This document shows positions 9,701 to 15,249 of a stretch of 37,231 nt of DNA, piece by piece. Numbering within the stretch: position 1 is the stretch's first letter; each line of letters opens with the position of its first letter. Position numbers and translations under genes: made by a program. Source of the DNA: UBA3263 sp964586765 (GTDB taxonomy: Bacteria > Bacteroidota > Bacteroidia > Bacteroidales > Muribaculaceae); contig CAZPHN010000025.1 of the NCBI GenBank assembly GCA_964586765.1, positions 1-37,231 of the forward strand, written 5' to 3'. A model generated the notes under the pieces. That model made no database searches. It saw only the letters and a program-made list of their open reading frames with translations, and was not told the DNA's origin.

Positions 9701-10075
9701 GCGCCGGGTCATCCCCATACTTTTTATGAATTCATTGCCGAGCCTTATTTCCGTGTTACCGTGACCAAGGTTGACACTGAAGGCGAAAAAATCGGTACTG
9801 ACAGCTCTGTTATCGTTAAGGCAGGCAGCGCATACACCGTAGAGATTCCCGAGGTAAAGAAATATGAATTTGTAAGTGTGAGCGGTCATGACGACGGTGC
9901 GCCGGTTGAAGAAAACAAGACCATCACCATAATATATAAGTCGACCGAAAGTGCGATCAACGAAGTCGAGGCAACGGTTGGCGCAGATGAAATCTACGAC
10001 CTTCAGGGCAGGAAACTCTCCTCACCCCGCCCCGGCATCAACATAATCAACCGCACCAAAACGATTAAAAAGTAA
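6764..10075 (+). CDS. Secreted beta-N-acetylhexosaminidase, GH20 (second of tandem pair)
   Basis: 1103 residues. Signal peptide (about 1-21, MKKLIISFLFSAITACPAV), GH20b domain (about 25-150), catalytic barrel (about 155-530) with HIGGDECPTSAW (Asp337-Glu338), then a shorter accessory region than its neighbour. The two proteins align closely through the catalytic part and again over a module (about 880-1010 here) sharing HVDRNA, FVWVLE and GAPGHP-type blocks, followed by a MucBP-like segment and a tail with IYDLQGRKL and PGINIINR. The genes arose by duplication and then diverged in their middle domains, suggesting different linkages or aglycones. Start and upstream stop share one base (TAATG), so translation is coupled. 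Confidence 0.9.
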   Translation: MKKLIISFLFSAITACPAVRAEVPFLNLTPAPKSITQTEGVFDLKQAQGVTLSGLDEAMAGEVAAALETINAATGLTLATTDAAVQTNFNVSKDASLAREGYTLEVTADGVKITAATPAGIFYAFQTVKKLLPPNVMAEIPKSGDYALPFVKINDEPRLEYRGFMLDVCRHFFTVDEVKRILDVMAYYKMNKFHWHLTEDQGWRIEMPKWPRLTTVGATAPNCTFTDYKAKSEYWINRSYGPYFYTIEELKDVVAYAAKLHIDVIPEVEMPGHFSAVNTAYPELSCSPDGAHSVARTGGVYSDVLNVASPLAEQFYKDVIDQLVEIFPYELIHIGGDECPTSAWQSNEECKAKVKELGLKGNNDDQKFRKLQSWFTKNVADYAATKGRKIACWNETINAGGTDLDLIKQTGVTIYCWTGPDNAVNVGTNNGLPVVYTPYSSTAADKGSFYINRKQDPNDPPANGNTWDTVDKVYNTTPFTTSALNSHPDLCFGVQGTFWTERVSDHEYLEWLALPRLLAIAEIGWTPQNRKNWSSFQKRMSADRELLDLRGYKYSHHQMLDYEAPDWTKPAGPYPAMELPAEGTYIIENADNGLTISDDNTNATLLGNTASAWDNNIWQLSAPVANDDNSISITLTNRATGRKISGADAYNDPAARAVRLGNTAAANVAIASMGDGTVKLTVGGFACWPIEETSIVNPSTITSGNNKNADHDASEMQPIRWKLIAVTPVTFVCSDTEGNEIFSGVRGVATDADFASAAPEIKNFTLKSAEKAADGTVKCVYERTGVTVTTRIRLENGALLALPTEQTFAPGETVTVTAPEVAKYFTYKETTPAAGSFTATADVNVDIIYTTDAITGVKEPAGAVSNPVEGMAYLIHDDHVDRNAYRYGNASKKVAGTWTCYDRDPYFVWVLENKGEGFAIKNLGWDLYVQAVTNNNQGTLAKTAREYRLIPYGKSWTIKNAANDQAWDGQGNLNMVGWGAPGHPHTFYEFIAEPYFRVTVTKVDTEGEKIGTDSSVIVKAGSAYTVEIPEVKKYEFVSVSGHDDGAPVEENKTITIIYKSTESAINEVEATVGADEIYDLQGRKLSSPRPGINIINRTKTIKK

Positions 10076-10097
10076 ACCCTCATCCCATATAAAAGCA

Positions 10098-10134
10098 GAG
10101 AGGCTGTCTAACAAGTTTAGACAGCCTCTCTTTT
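10098..10134 (+). terminator. Terminator of the GH20 operon
   Basis: A 14-bp perfect stem (10098-10111 with 10117-10130), a 5-nt loop, then TTTT. Its core is nearly identical, as an inverted copy, to the minus-strand terminator at 10251-10285. Confidence 0.9.
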
Positions 10135-10233
10135 CTTGGGGGCGACACACGTCCTCGCGCGTCTGTAATCATTTGGGCGACAGATGTTTTGAGCGATATT
10201 TCCGGCATGCGAGGACGCATGCCGCCCCCAAGC
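10135..10233. repeat. REP-like palindromic repeat, paired arms (copy A)
   Basis: Two inverted arms separated by about 37 nt. The right arm (10202-10233) contains the hairpin GGCATGCGAGGACGCATGCC followed by GCCCCCAAGC; the left arm (10135-10164) is a diverged inverse copy starting CTTGGGGGCG. Related arms occur at 12274, 15045, 15103 and 20693. Confidence 0.85.
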
Positions 10234-10250
10234 AACCATGTCCACCCCAT

Positions 10251-10285
10251 AAAAAAGGAACTGTCTAAACTTGTTAGACAGTTCC
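10251..10285 (-). terminator. Terminator of the LRR gene (minus strand)
   Basis: On the minus strand: a 12-bp perfect stem (10285-10274 with 10268-10257), loop of 5, then six T residues (AAAAAA at 10251-10256 on the plus strand). It faces the GH20 terminator across the repeat block, so the convergent operons each have a terminator. Confidence 0.88.
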
Positions 10286-10304
10286 CCCCCAAGTATAGAG
10301 GCTA

Positions 10305-11771
10305 TCAGAAGCCGAATTTCAGGGTCTCCTTATCGGTGCGGAGAATGTAGATCTCGTTCGGAATGAGAGTAACGCGGTGGTTTGAACCTTGATATTGCAA
10401 TACTCCGGCGGCATTGTAGATTGAGATTTCTTCGCCGTTTTCAAGATTGAGAATTTCAACATCGTTGCCGTTGCGACGGAATGAAATCTTGCGCCCTGCG
10501 ATGTTAACCTGCTCTGAGCTGGTTATGCCGTCAGATTTCATCACTACTTCGAGGTGATTGTCGCCCGACAATGCCGGAGTTGTGTACACGTTATCATTAA
10601 CATGGTCAGTAACGTCATCGCCATTAAAAGTCAACGAATAAAGTTTCCAACCTGTCTCAGGCTTGAGGTCAATCTTAGCCTCATCACCCTCTTTATAATA
10701 ATGCGTCAGCGCGTGGCTATCCGTTCCCTTAACCGTCAGCGAAGCCTCATTAATCGGCGCAAACACTATTTTGAGGGTACCCGCATCTTCACAATCATCA
10801 ATTGTCAGAATATGGTTGATGATTTGGTCTTTTACGTCCACATCTTTGAGAGTAGCCGATATGATTTGATTATTATCATCAGCAAGGATAAAGAGCTTAA
10901 CAGTACCTTTCCTATATTTAGTTCCATTGGCTACCTTAATGCCCTTATTGTAAATCATACCATTGCCCTCTATATTAACTATCAGGTGATTGGGGATTGC
11001 TTCAATCGCCATAAAATACTCAGCCCAGTTACTTGATTTATACGTATCCAAAGCCGACTCAGATACATAAAGTATCTTATCTGATAAAGTATTATAGAAT
11101 GTAGATGTATCAATATACGGAAGAGTTGCAGCTAAACAATATACCTCAGTCAGGTTACTGCAGTTAGCGAAAGCAAAACCCCAGATAGAAGTTACCATGT
11201 CGGGAATTTCGATGGAAGTCAGACTACTGCAGCCGTTGAAAGCATTGTCAGCGATAATACTCACTGTGTTGGGAATAGTTACCTCAACCAGATTACTGCA
11301 TCTAGCGAAAGTAGAGCTACGGATAGAAGTTACCGAGCTGGGAATTTCAATGGAAGTCAGACCACTACAGTCATGGAAAGCACCTTCGCCAATAGAAGTT
11401 ACCATATTGGGAATTTCGATAGAAGTCAGACCACTGCAGTTGTAGAAAGCATACTCGCCAATAGAATTTACCGAGTTGGGAATTGTTATAGATGTCAAGC
11501 CGTTACAGTTGGCGAAAGCACAGTCACCGAGTTCTGTAACAGTAAATGTGATACTGCCATCGCTAATAGTGGAGGGTAAAATCAGTTCTCCACTCACATT
11601 ATTGGCAGCATGTAAATTTAGGCGATAACCGTCCTTGGTTTTACAAGTTTTTGCGTCTTCATCGATTACGGTGTAGGTTAAGGTTTGCCCTTCGTAGGTG
11701 TAGGTGAAGTCGCGGGCGAGGGCTGGGAGGGCTATCAGCACCCCCAACATTGAAAGTAATAGTTTTTTCAT
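10305..11771 (-). CDS. Secreted BspA-type leucine-rich-repeat protein
   Basis: 488 residues from ATG 11771, chosen because it opens a signal peptide (MKKLLLSMLGVLIALPALA); the frame extends 21 codons further upstream but that stretch belongs to the structured leader. Residues about 70-240 hold six or so LRR_5 repeats of 23 residues (pattern LTSIEIPxxVTSIGxxAFxxC). Two or three beta-rich modules follow, then a tail (about 430-488) with GEEISIYNAAGV, resembling sorting or anchor tails of Bacteroidales. Such proteins are typically surface-exposed and involved in adhesion; the ligand cannot be read from the sequence. The gene is AT-richer than its neighbours by eye and is preceded by an unusually long structured 5' leader. 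Confidence 0.87.
   Translation of the reverse strand: MKKLLLSMLGVLIALPALARDFTYTYEGQTLTYTVIDEDAKTCKTKDGYRLNLHAANNVSGELILPSTISDGSITFTVTELGDCAFANCNGLTSITIPNSVNSIGEYAFYNCSGLTSIEIPNMVTSIGEGAFHDCSGLTSIEIPSSVTSIRSSTFARCSNLVEVTIPNTVSIIADNAFNGCSSLTSIEIPDMVTSIWGFAFANCSNLTEVYCLAATLPYIDTSTFYNTLSDKILYVSESALDTYKSSNWAEYFMAIEAIPNHLIVNIEGNGMIYNKGIKVANGTKYRKGTVKLFILADDNNQIISATLKDVDVKDQIINHILTIDDCEDAGTLKIVFAPINEASLTVKGTDSHALTHYYKEGDEAKIDLKPETGWKLYSLTFNGDDVTDHVNDNVYTTPALSGDNHLEVVMKSDGITSSEQVNIAGRKISFRRNGNDVEILNLENGEEISIYNAAGVLQYQGSNHRVTLIPNEIYILRTDKETLKFGF
11140..11540 (-). repeat. 69-nt periodic repeat encoding LRR units
   Basis: Tandem units of 69 nt (23 codons) within the LRR gene. Recurring blocks such as GGAATTTCGATGGAAGTCAG (plus strand) recur with few changes. 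High nucleotide identity between units would allow recombination to change the repeat number. Confidence 0.7.
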
Positions 11772-12150
11772 TGTTGGTTGATGAAAAGTTTGTTGCCGCG
11801 GGACCCCCTCGTTGGCAGATTGGTTTATATACAAGAAAGCGCAAGGTCAGTACCATGTTGCTCGTTCCACATTGCGAGGCTCTGGAATTGCCCATTGGAG
11901 TTGAACGAGCAAACTTGCAGAGGCCTCACGCAGAAAATATATGTATACGCCCAATGGCGACACTCACGTGTAGCTCATGGACGGAATACTTATATCCACA
12001 TCGGCATCTACCGTTTGCTTCAGTCCTGACTCCAATTGAAATTTTCCAGATTTCGCAATGTCAAGAAAGAGCGTCGAGTAAACGCTTCCTAATTATGTCT
12101 GCTTCCCACCCCGCATTACCCTTGACCGGGCCACTGCATTGCGGTCAGCA
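11772..12150 (-). ncRNA. Long structured 5' leader RNA upstream of the LRR gene
   Basis: Starting just after a strong -7 box, about 375 nt lie before the LRR start codon with no credible reading frame but extensive complementarity. Four helices nest colinearly: 12061-12054/11876-11869 (8 bp), 12050-12044/11887-11881 (7 bp), 12036-12029/11901-11894 (8 bp), 12019-12013/11914-11908 (7 bp). The internal loops are small and balanced. Extra elements are a 5' domain pairing CCGCA (12144-12140) with TGCGG (12115-12111), a hairpin AGCGT/ACGCT near 12086-12071, and a hairpin CGCC-ATTG-GGCG near 11959-11948. An 8-bp pairing, 11910-11903 with 11867-11860, would form a pseudoknot or replace the innermost helix. 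This looks like a cis-regulatory or independent structured RNA. I cannot assign it to a named family; a comparison with the Bacteroidales RNA motifs in Rfam is needed. Confidence 0.75.
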
Positions 12151-12153
12151 CCG

Positions 12154-12187
12154 CAAAGATAGGCATTTTAAATTAAAAATGAAAAAT
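12154..12187 (-). promoter_or_regulatory. Promoter of the leader RNA and LRR gene
   Basis: TATCTTTG on the minus strand (12161-12154) matches the Bacteroidetes -7 box. Eight nt upstream lies ATTTTTCATTTTTAATTT (12187-12170), identical over 18 nt to the element upstream of the GH20 promoter. Expected transcript start is about 12149. Confidence 0.8.
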
Positions 12188-12224
12188 TAAGCATAAAAAA
12201 TAGATTATAAATACATTCGGAGAC

Positions 12225-12262
12225 AAAAAAAGACTGCGCCTATTTTGACACAGTCTCTTTTT
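12225..12262. terminator. Bidirectional terminator-like hairpin after fabD
   Basis: AGACTG (12231-12236) pairs with CAGTCT (12251-12256), flanked by seven A residues on the left and CTTTTTT on the right, so a U-tailed hairpin forms on either strand. It lies beyond the repeat copy downstream of fabD on the minus strand. Confidence 0.7.
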
Positions 12263-12273
12263 TGGTATTCTTG

Positions 12274-12304
12274 CTTGGGGGCGGCATGCGTCTCGCATGC
12301 CGGA
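12274..12304 (+). repeat. REP-like palindromic repeat, single arm (copy C)
   Basis: CTTGGGGGCGGCATGCG followed by TCTCGCATGCCGG: one arm of the repeat family, lacking one C in the loop compared with the 15.1 kb and 10.2 kb copies. It lies between fabD and its terminator. Confidence 0.85.
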
Positions 12305-12328
12305 AACGTTCCCCACTCCGCAGCGGAC

Positions 12329-12346
12329 GGCGGTTTGGAAACCGCC
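12329..12346. other. GC-rich palindrome downstream of fabD
   Basis: GGCGGTTTGGAAACCGCC, an 18-nt perfect palindrome 12 bases past the fabD stop. It forms a hairpin in the fabD transcript but has no T run, so it may protect the 3' end rather than terminate. Confidence 0.6.
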
Positions 12347-12357
12347 TTTCCAATGGG

Positions 12358-13236
12358 TTATTGATGGCCGGAGGTGGCTACGGTGCGGTCAATTTTGGCA
12401 ACGAGGCCTTGGAGGACTTTGCCCGGACCGATTTCGATAAATTCGGTGCAGCCGTCGGCAATCATGTTCTGAACGGTCTGGGTCCAACGCACGGGAGCGG
12501 TAAGCTGAGCCACGAGGTTAGCTTTGATTTCAGCGGGGTCGGTATGAGGTTTGGCATCCACATTCTGGTAAACGGGACATGAGGGAGTATGGAACTCGGT
12601 AGCCTCGATAGCGGCGGCGAGCTCGGCGCGCGCGGGCTCCATGCAGGGGGAGTGGAAGGCACCGCCAACCTTCAGGGGAAGCGCGCGTTTTGCGCCGGCA
12701 GCCTTAGCAGCCTCACAGGCGGCATTGACAGCTTCGATTTCGCCGGAAATAACGAGCTGACCGGGGCAGTTATAGTTTGCGCAAACAACTACACCATTCT
12801 GAGCGGCACAGATTTCCTCGACTTTTTCATCGGGGAGGGCAATGATGGCAGCCATTGTGGAAGGTTTGATTTCGCATGCTTTCTGCATTGCCTTGGCGCG
12901 GGCGGAAACGAGACGCACGCCGTCGTCAAAGCTGAGCGCGCCGGCGGTCACAAGGGCGGAGAATTCGCCGAGTGAGTGACCGGCAGTCATGTCGGGAGTA
13001 ATTTCCTTGCCGATAACCTTAGCAAGAATTACGCTATGAAGGAAAATTGCAGGCTGAGTCACTGCGGTCTGACGCAAATCCTCATCAGTGCCGGCAAACA
13101 TAAGGTCGGTAATACGGAAACCAAGAATTTCATTGGCGCGCTCAAACATCGCGCGTGCTTCTTCATTGTTGTCGTATAGGTCCTTGCCCATTCCAACGAA
13201 CTGGGCACCCTGACCGGGAAAAACGAAAGCTTTCAT
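12358..13236 (-). CDS. fabD: Malonyl-CoA:ACP transacylase
   Basis: 292 residues, normal for FabD. The N-terminal FPGQGAQFVGMG block, the nucleophile motif GHSLGE with Ser88, and GGAFHSPCMEPA carrying the catalytic His are all present. The enzyme transfers malonyl from CoA to acyl carrier protein, supplying the extender unit for fatty acid synthesis in the cytoplasm. It is transcribed alone here, with its own promoter 43-50 bases upstream of the ATG. fabG lies about 2.6 kb away on the other strand rather than in a fab operon. Confidence 0.96.
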   Translation of the reverse strand: MKAFVFPGQGAQFVGMGKDLYDNNEEARAMFERANEILGFRITDLMFAGTDEDLRQTAVTQPAIFLHSVILAKVIGKEITPDMTAGHSLGEFSALVTAGALSFDDGVRLVSARAKAMQKACEIKPSTMAAIIALPDEKVEEICAAQNGVVVCANYNCPGQLVISGEIEAVNAACEAAKAAGAKRALPLKVGGAFHSPCMEPARAELAAAIEATEFHTPSCPVYQNVDAKPHTDPAEIKANLVAQLTAPVRWTQTVQNMIADGCTEFIEIGPGKVLQGLVAKIDRTVATSGHQ

Positions 13237-13278
13237 GAAAAAATGTGATATTTAGTGTAAAAATTTGATTTTTGGGTG

Positions 13279-13286
13279 CAAATTTA
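13279..13286 (-). promoter_or_regulatory. fabD promoter -7 box
   Basis: TAAATTTG on the minus strand, 43 bases upstream of the fabD ATG, matches TAnnTTTG. The divergent promoter of the YtxH cluster lies about 45 bp to the right. Confidence 0.65.
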
Positions 13287-13328
13287 GTGATTTTTTCGTG
13301 TATTTTTTTAATTTCCAAAAAATTTAAT

Positions 13329-13336
13329 TATCTTTG
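13329..13336 (+). promoter_or_regulatory. Promoter -7 box of the YtxH cluster
   Basis: TATCTTTG, an exact TAnnTTTG match preceded by a T/A-rich tract. It leaves a leader of about 115 nt before the first YtxH-like gene. Confidence 0.65.
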
Positions 13337-13457
13337 GCACGAAGAAGTTGCGAAAAAGAATTCATGATGAACCATTCGGGACTCCAGATTGTTCAAATAA
13401 TAAAACCAGCAACATCTTATAAACAACATAACCAAAAATAAAGAAACAAAAACAATT

Positions 13458-13658
13458 ATGAGAAACTTAAGCATTTTCCTTGCAGTAATAGGCGGAGCAA
13501 CCATCGGCGCAGCTGCCGGTCTTCTTTTTGCACCTGAGAGCGGCGACGTTACCCGCGAACGCATCAAGCACTATCTTCGCGAAAAAGGTCTCTACCCCCA
13601 CAACGAGCGCAAGCTTGACGAACTGGTAGACGAAATAGCCAGCGAACTTAAGAAATAA
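13458..13658 (+). CDS. YtxH-like small membrane protein (first)
   Basis: 66 residues. A hydrophobic N-terminal helix (about 4-26, LSIFLAVIGGATIGAAAGLLF) runs into the YtxH signature APESGDVTRERI, followed by a charged amphipathic tail. YtxH-type proteins are small inner-membrane or envelope proteins often linked to general stress; the biochemical role is not known. It is the first gene of a four-gene cluster of small membrane-related proteins. Confidence 0.8.
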   Translation: MRNLSIFLAVIGGATIGAAAGLLFAPESGDVTRERIKHYLREKGLYPHNERKLDELVDEIASELKK

Positions 13659-13684
13659 TCCCGCCGACGGCGAGATTTAACCCT

Positions 13685-13729
13685 CCGGGGCGACGATAGC
13701 ATTTACAACCAAAAGGTACGTCGCTCCGG
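13685..13729 (+). other. Intercistronic hairpin between the two YtxH genes
   Basis: An 11-bp stem with one G-T pair (CCGGGGCGACG at 13685-13695 with CGTCGCTCCGG at 13719-13729) and a 23-nt loop. There is no T run, so it is more likely an mRNA processing or stability element than a terminator. Confidence 0.55.
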
Positions 13730-13779
13730 TGTATCAACACAATTCAACCACATCACGAAACCAGCTAATCAACCATATA

Positions 13780-13992
13780 ATGACAAACGATAACAGCACA
13801 GGCCATATCGGCGCAATGCTTGCCGGCGCACTATTAGGTTACGCCATGTCGACTCTTTTAGCTCCTCAAAGCGGGGAGACCCTTCGCGACCGACTGAAAC
13901 GCAAACTCAGCGAACACAGCATAATACTGAGCGACATAGAAGTTGATGAACTGATTTCGAGACTGGAAGAAGACGGAGAAGAATTTATATGA
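13780..13992 (+). CDS. YtxH-like small membrane protein (second)
   Basis: 70 residues from ATG 13780. An in-frame ATG at 13729 would add 17 residues that overlap the intercistronic hairpin and look non-coding. A small-residue-rich membrane helix (about 8-28, GAMLAGALLGYAMSTLL) is followed by APQSGETLRDRLKRKL, the same signature as in the preceding gene. An acidic C-terminus (ISRLEEDGEEFI) closes it. It overlaps the next gene by ATGA, indicating translational coupling. Confidence 0.78.
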   Translation: MTNDNSTGHIGAMLAGALLGYAMSTLLAPQSGETLRDRLKRKLSEHSIILSDIEVDELISRLEEDGEEFI

Positions 13993-14432
13993 GTTTCAAC
14001 TTATCAAACCTTCTGCCCGGAGACGATGAGCGTCAGGCCTCCTCAGCGGCATATCGGCGTCTTTACGACGAGATAAGACGTCTGGTAGGCTTAGAGGTAG
14101 AGAATGCGCGATTGGTCGTGACCGAAAAGCTGACGCTTCTGTTCGGTCGCATCGCGTTGGTAGCCGTAAGTTTCGTGCTTTCGGCGTGTGTAGTCATATT
14201 CCTTTCCATGTCAATATCTGATTTGCTGCTCGAGAGTCTCACTCCGTGGGCAACTTATCTAATTGTGGGAGGGTTTTATGCACTGCTTATTGTCATCCTT
14301 GCTATTTTCCGCCGTCAGTTGATAATTGACCCTATAGCCCGCTATCTCTCGAAAGTACTTCTTGATCCCCGCCCTTCGCGCCATCATAAAGGCGGAGAGA
14401 ATGATAATCCCACCACTGAAAACGCCGAATAA
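13989..14432 (+). CDS. Holin-X-like (Phage_holin_3_6-type) two-helix membrane protein
   Basis: 147 residues. An amphipathic N-terminal helix (about 18-48) precedes two membrane helices at about 52-76 and 86-108 and a basic cytoplasmic tail (DPRPSRHHKG). This layout fits the Phage_holin_3_6 family, which is widespread in chromosomes as envelope proteins next to YtxH-like genes and does not by itself indicate a prophage. It follows the second YtxH-like gene with an ATGA overlap and is followed 2 bases later by a small gene of unknown function. The holin-type name is a family label; lysis activity is not supported by context. Confidence 0.72.
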   Translation: MSFNLSNLLPGDDERQASSAAYRRLYDEIRRLVGLEVENARLVVTEKLTLLFGRIALVAVSFVLSACVVIFLSMSISDLLLESLTPWATYLIVGGFYALLIVILAIFRRQLIIDPIARYLSKVLLDPRPSRHHKGGENDNPTTENAE

Positions 14433-14434
14433 TC

Positions 14435-14713
14435 ATGAAACCTACATATAAAATCAGCAAACCGGAAGTGGAATGGGAGGGATTGTCCCTCGATGAGATT
14501 CGTTATGCGCGCGCACTGACACAGGCGCGGATAGATATTTGTCGAGAAATGATATCGGCACGCGCCAACGCTATCTATGAGGGTCGAAGTGCCGGAACAG
14601 GTGGCAAAACCATGGTAGGCAGGATGCTCAGCGCGCTCAACTGGATTGACTACGGACTCATAGCCATGCGTCTAAGTTCCAAATTATCCGGTTTTTTCCG
14701 CCGCCGCCGATAA
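14435..14713 (+). CDS. Small basic protein of unknown function
   Basis: 92 residues, start 2 bases after the upstream stop. I do not recognise a named domain. The protein has a central helical stretch (ARALTQARIDICREMISAR), a Gly/Ser-rich bend, a weakly hydrophobic segment (ALNWIDYGLIAMRLSSKLSG) and a terminal arginine cluster (FRRRR). This suggests peripheral attachment to the inner membrane. The tight spacing makes it part of the YtxH/holin-like cluster. Confidence 0.7.
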   Translation: MKPTYKISKPEVEWEGLSLDEIRYARALTQARIDICREMISARANAIYEGRSAGTGGKTMVGRMLSALNWIDYGLIAMRLSSKLSGFFRRRR

Positions 14714-14765
14714 AAGAGATTGAATTTACATATTATATTATATTAACCCTTAAAATTACAAGATT

Positions 14766-14978
14766 ATGACAGTAGAACAAATTGGCACCAATGCCGGCGA
14801 AGTATGGAAAGCCGTTTCAGAAGGCGCAACCTCAATCAAGGCAGTCAAGAAAGTAACCAAACTGAAAGAGAAAGAAATCTTTGCCGCAGTAGGCTGGCTT
14901 GCCCGCGAAGGCAAACTGACCCTCGGCGAACACGACGTCGACCCCAAGGACCTGACCATCGTCCTCATTGGCGACTAA
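14766..14978 (+). CDS. Winged helix-turn-helix protein (DUF2582/PF10771-type)
   Basis: 70 residues. The pattern IGTNAGEVWKAVSEG, TSIKAVKKVTKLKEKEIFAAVGWLAREGKL is that of the small stand-alone winged-helix family found in Bacteroidetes. Its recognition helix would be about residues 31-46 and its wing about 47-66. DNA targets are unknown. It is separated by 52 AT-rich bases from the cluster upstream and followed by a strong terminator, so it may be the last gene of that transcript or expressed alone; no TAnnTTTG box is evident directly upstream. Confidence 0.82.
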   Translation: MTVEQIGTNAGEVWKAVSEGATSIKAVKKVTKLKEKEIFAAVGWLAREGKLTLGEHDVDPKDLTIVLIGD

Positions 14979-15007
14979 CACAGATTCTTAGAAAATAAGA
15001 CTATAGA

Positions 15008-15041
15008 GGAGCTGTCTGAACCTGTCAGACAGCTCCTTTTT
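15008..15041 (+). terminator. Terminator after the winged-helix gene
   Basis: A 12-bp perfect stem (15008-15019 with 15025-15036), a 5-nt loop and TTTTT. The stem core resembles those at 10.1 and 10.26 kb, and as there a REP-like arm follows a few bases downstream. Confidence 0.92.
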
Positions 15042-15044
15042 GCC

Positions 15045-15133
15045 CTTGGGAGCGGCACGTGTCCTCGCGTGCCGGTAACTAATTGAGATATAGGAATATC
15101 ACAGGCATGCGAGGACGCATGCCGCTCCCAAGC
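15045..15133. repeat. REP-like palindromic repeat, paired arms (copy B)
   Basis: Left arm 15045-15075 (CTTGGGAGCGGCACGTGTCC then TCGCGTGCCGG) and right arm 15103-15133 are inverted copies differing at three positions over 29 nt. They are separated by about 27 nt. Each arm is itself a hairpin and the pair could form one long stem. Confidence 0.9.
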
Positions 15134-15229
15134 GATGTTGCGCGCGATGCGTGCCCGTTCCAATGCAAGTAGAGTTCACTTAAATTTGTCAGACATCCTC
15201 ATTAATTTGCGGGAACGGGAAATTTTTGG

Positions 15230-15237
15230 TAAATTTG
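15230..15237 (+). promoter_or_regulatory. Promoter -7 box of the TetR gene
   Basis: TAAATTTG ends only 12 bases before the ATG at 15250, and 3 bases before an in-frame GTG at 15241. The mRNA would be leaderless or nearly so. Confidence 0.65.
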
Positions 15238-15249
15238 CGGGTGAAAAAG

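Noticed and set aside
11659..11895. 78-codon minus-strand frame across the end of the leader and the LRR start
   Set aside because: It is out of frame with the LRR gene and overlaps its signal peptide. The encoded tail is Pro/Arg-rich low-complexity sequence, and the stretch is explained better by RNA structure.
11750..12190. 146-codon plus-strand frame over the leader region
   Set aside because: It is antisense to the structured leader, begins inside the LRR signal sequence, has no promoter or recognisable domain, and its composition looks non-coding.
12329..12346. GGCGGTTTGGAAACCGCC as fabD terminator
   Set aside because: The hairpin has only a tiny loop and no T run; the U-tailed hairpin at 12225-12262 is a better terminator.
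13989..14432. Prophage holin
   Set aside because: No endolysin, structural or integrase genes are around; the family is common as a chromosomal envelope protein next to YtxH-like genes.
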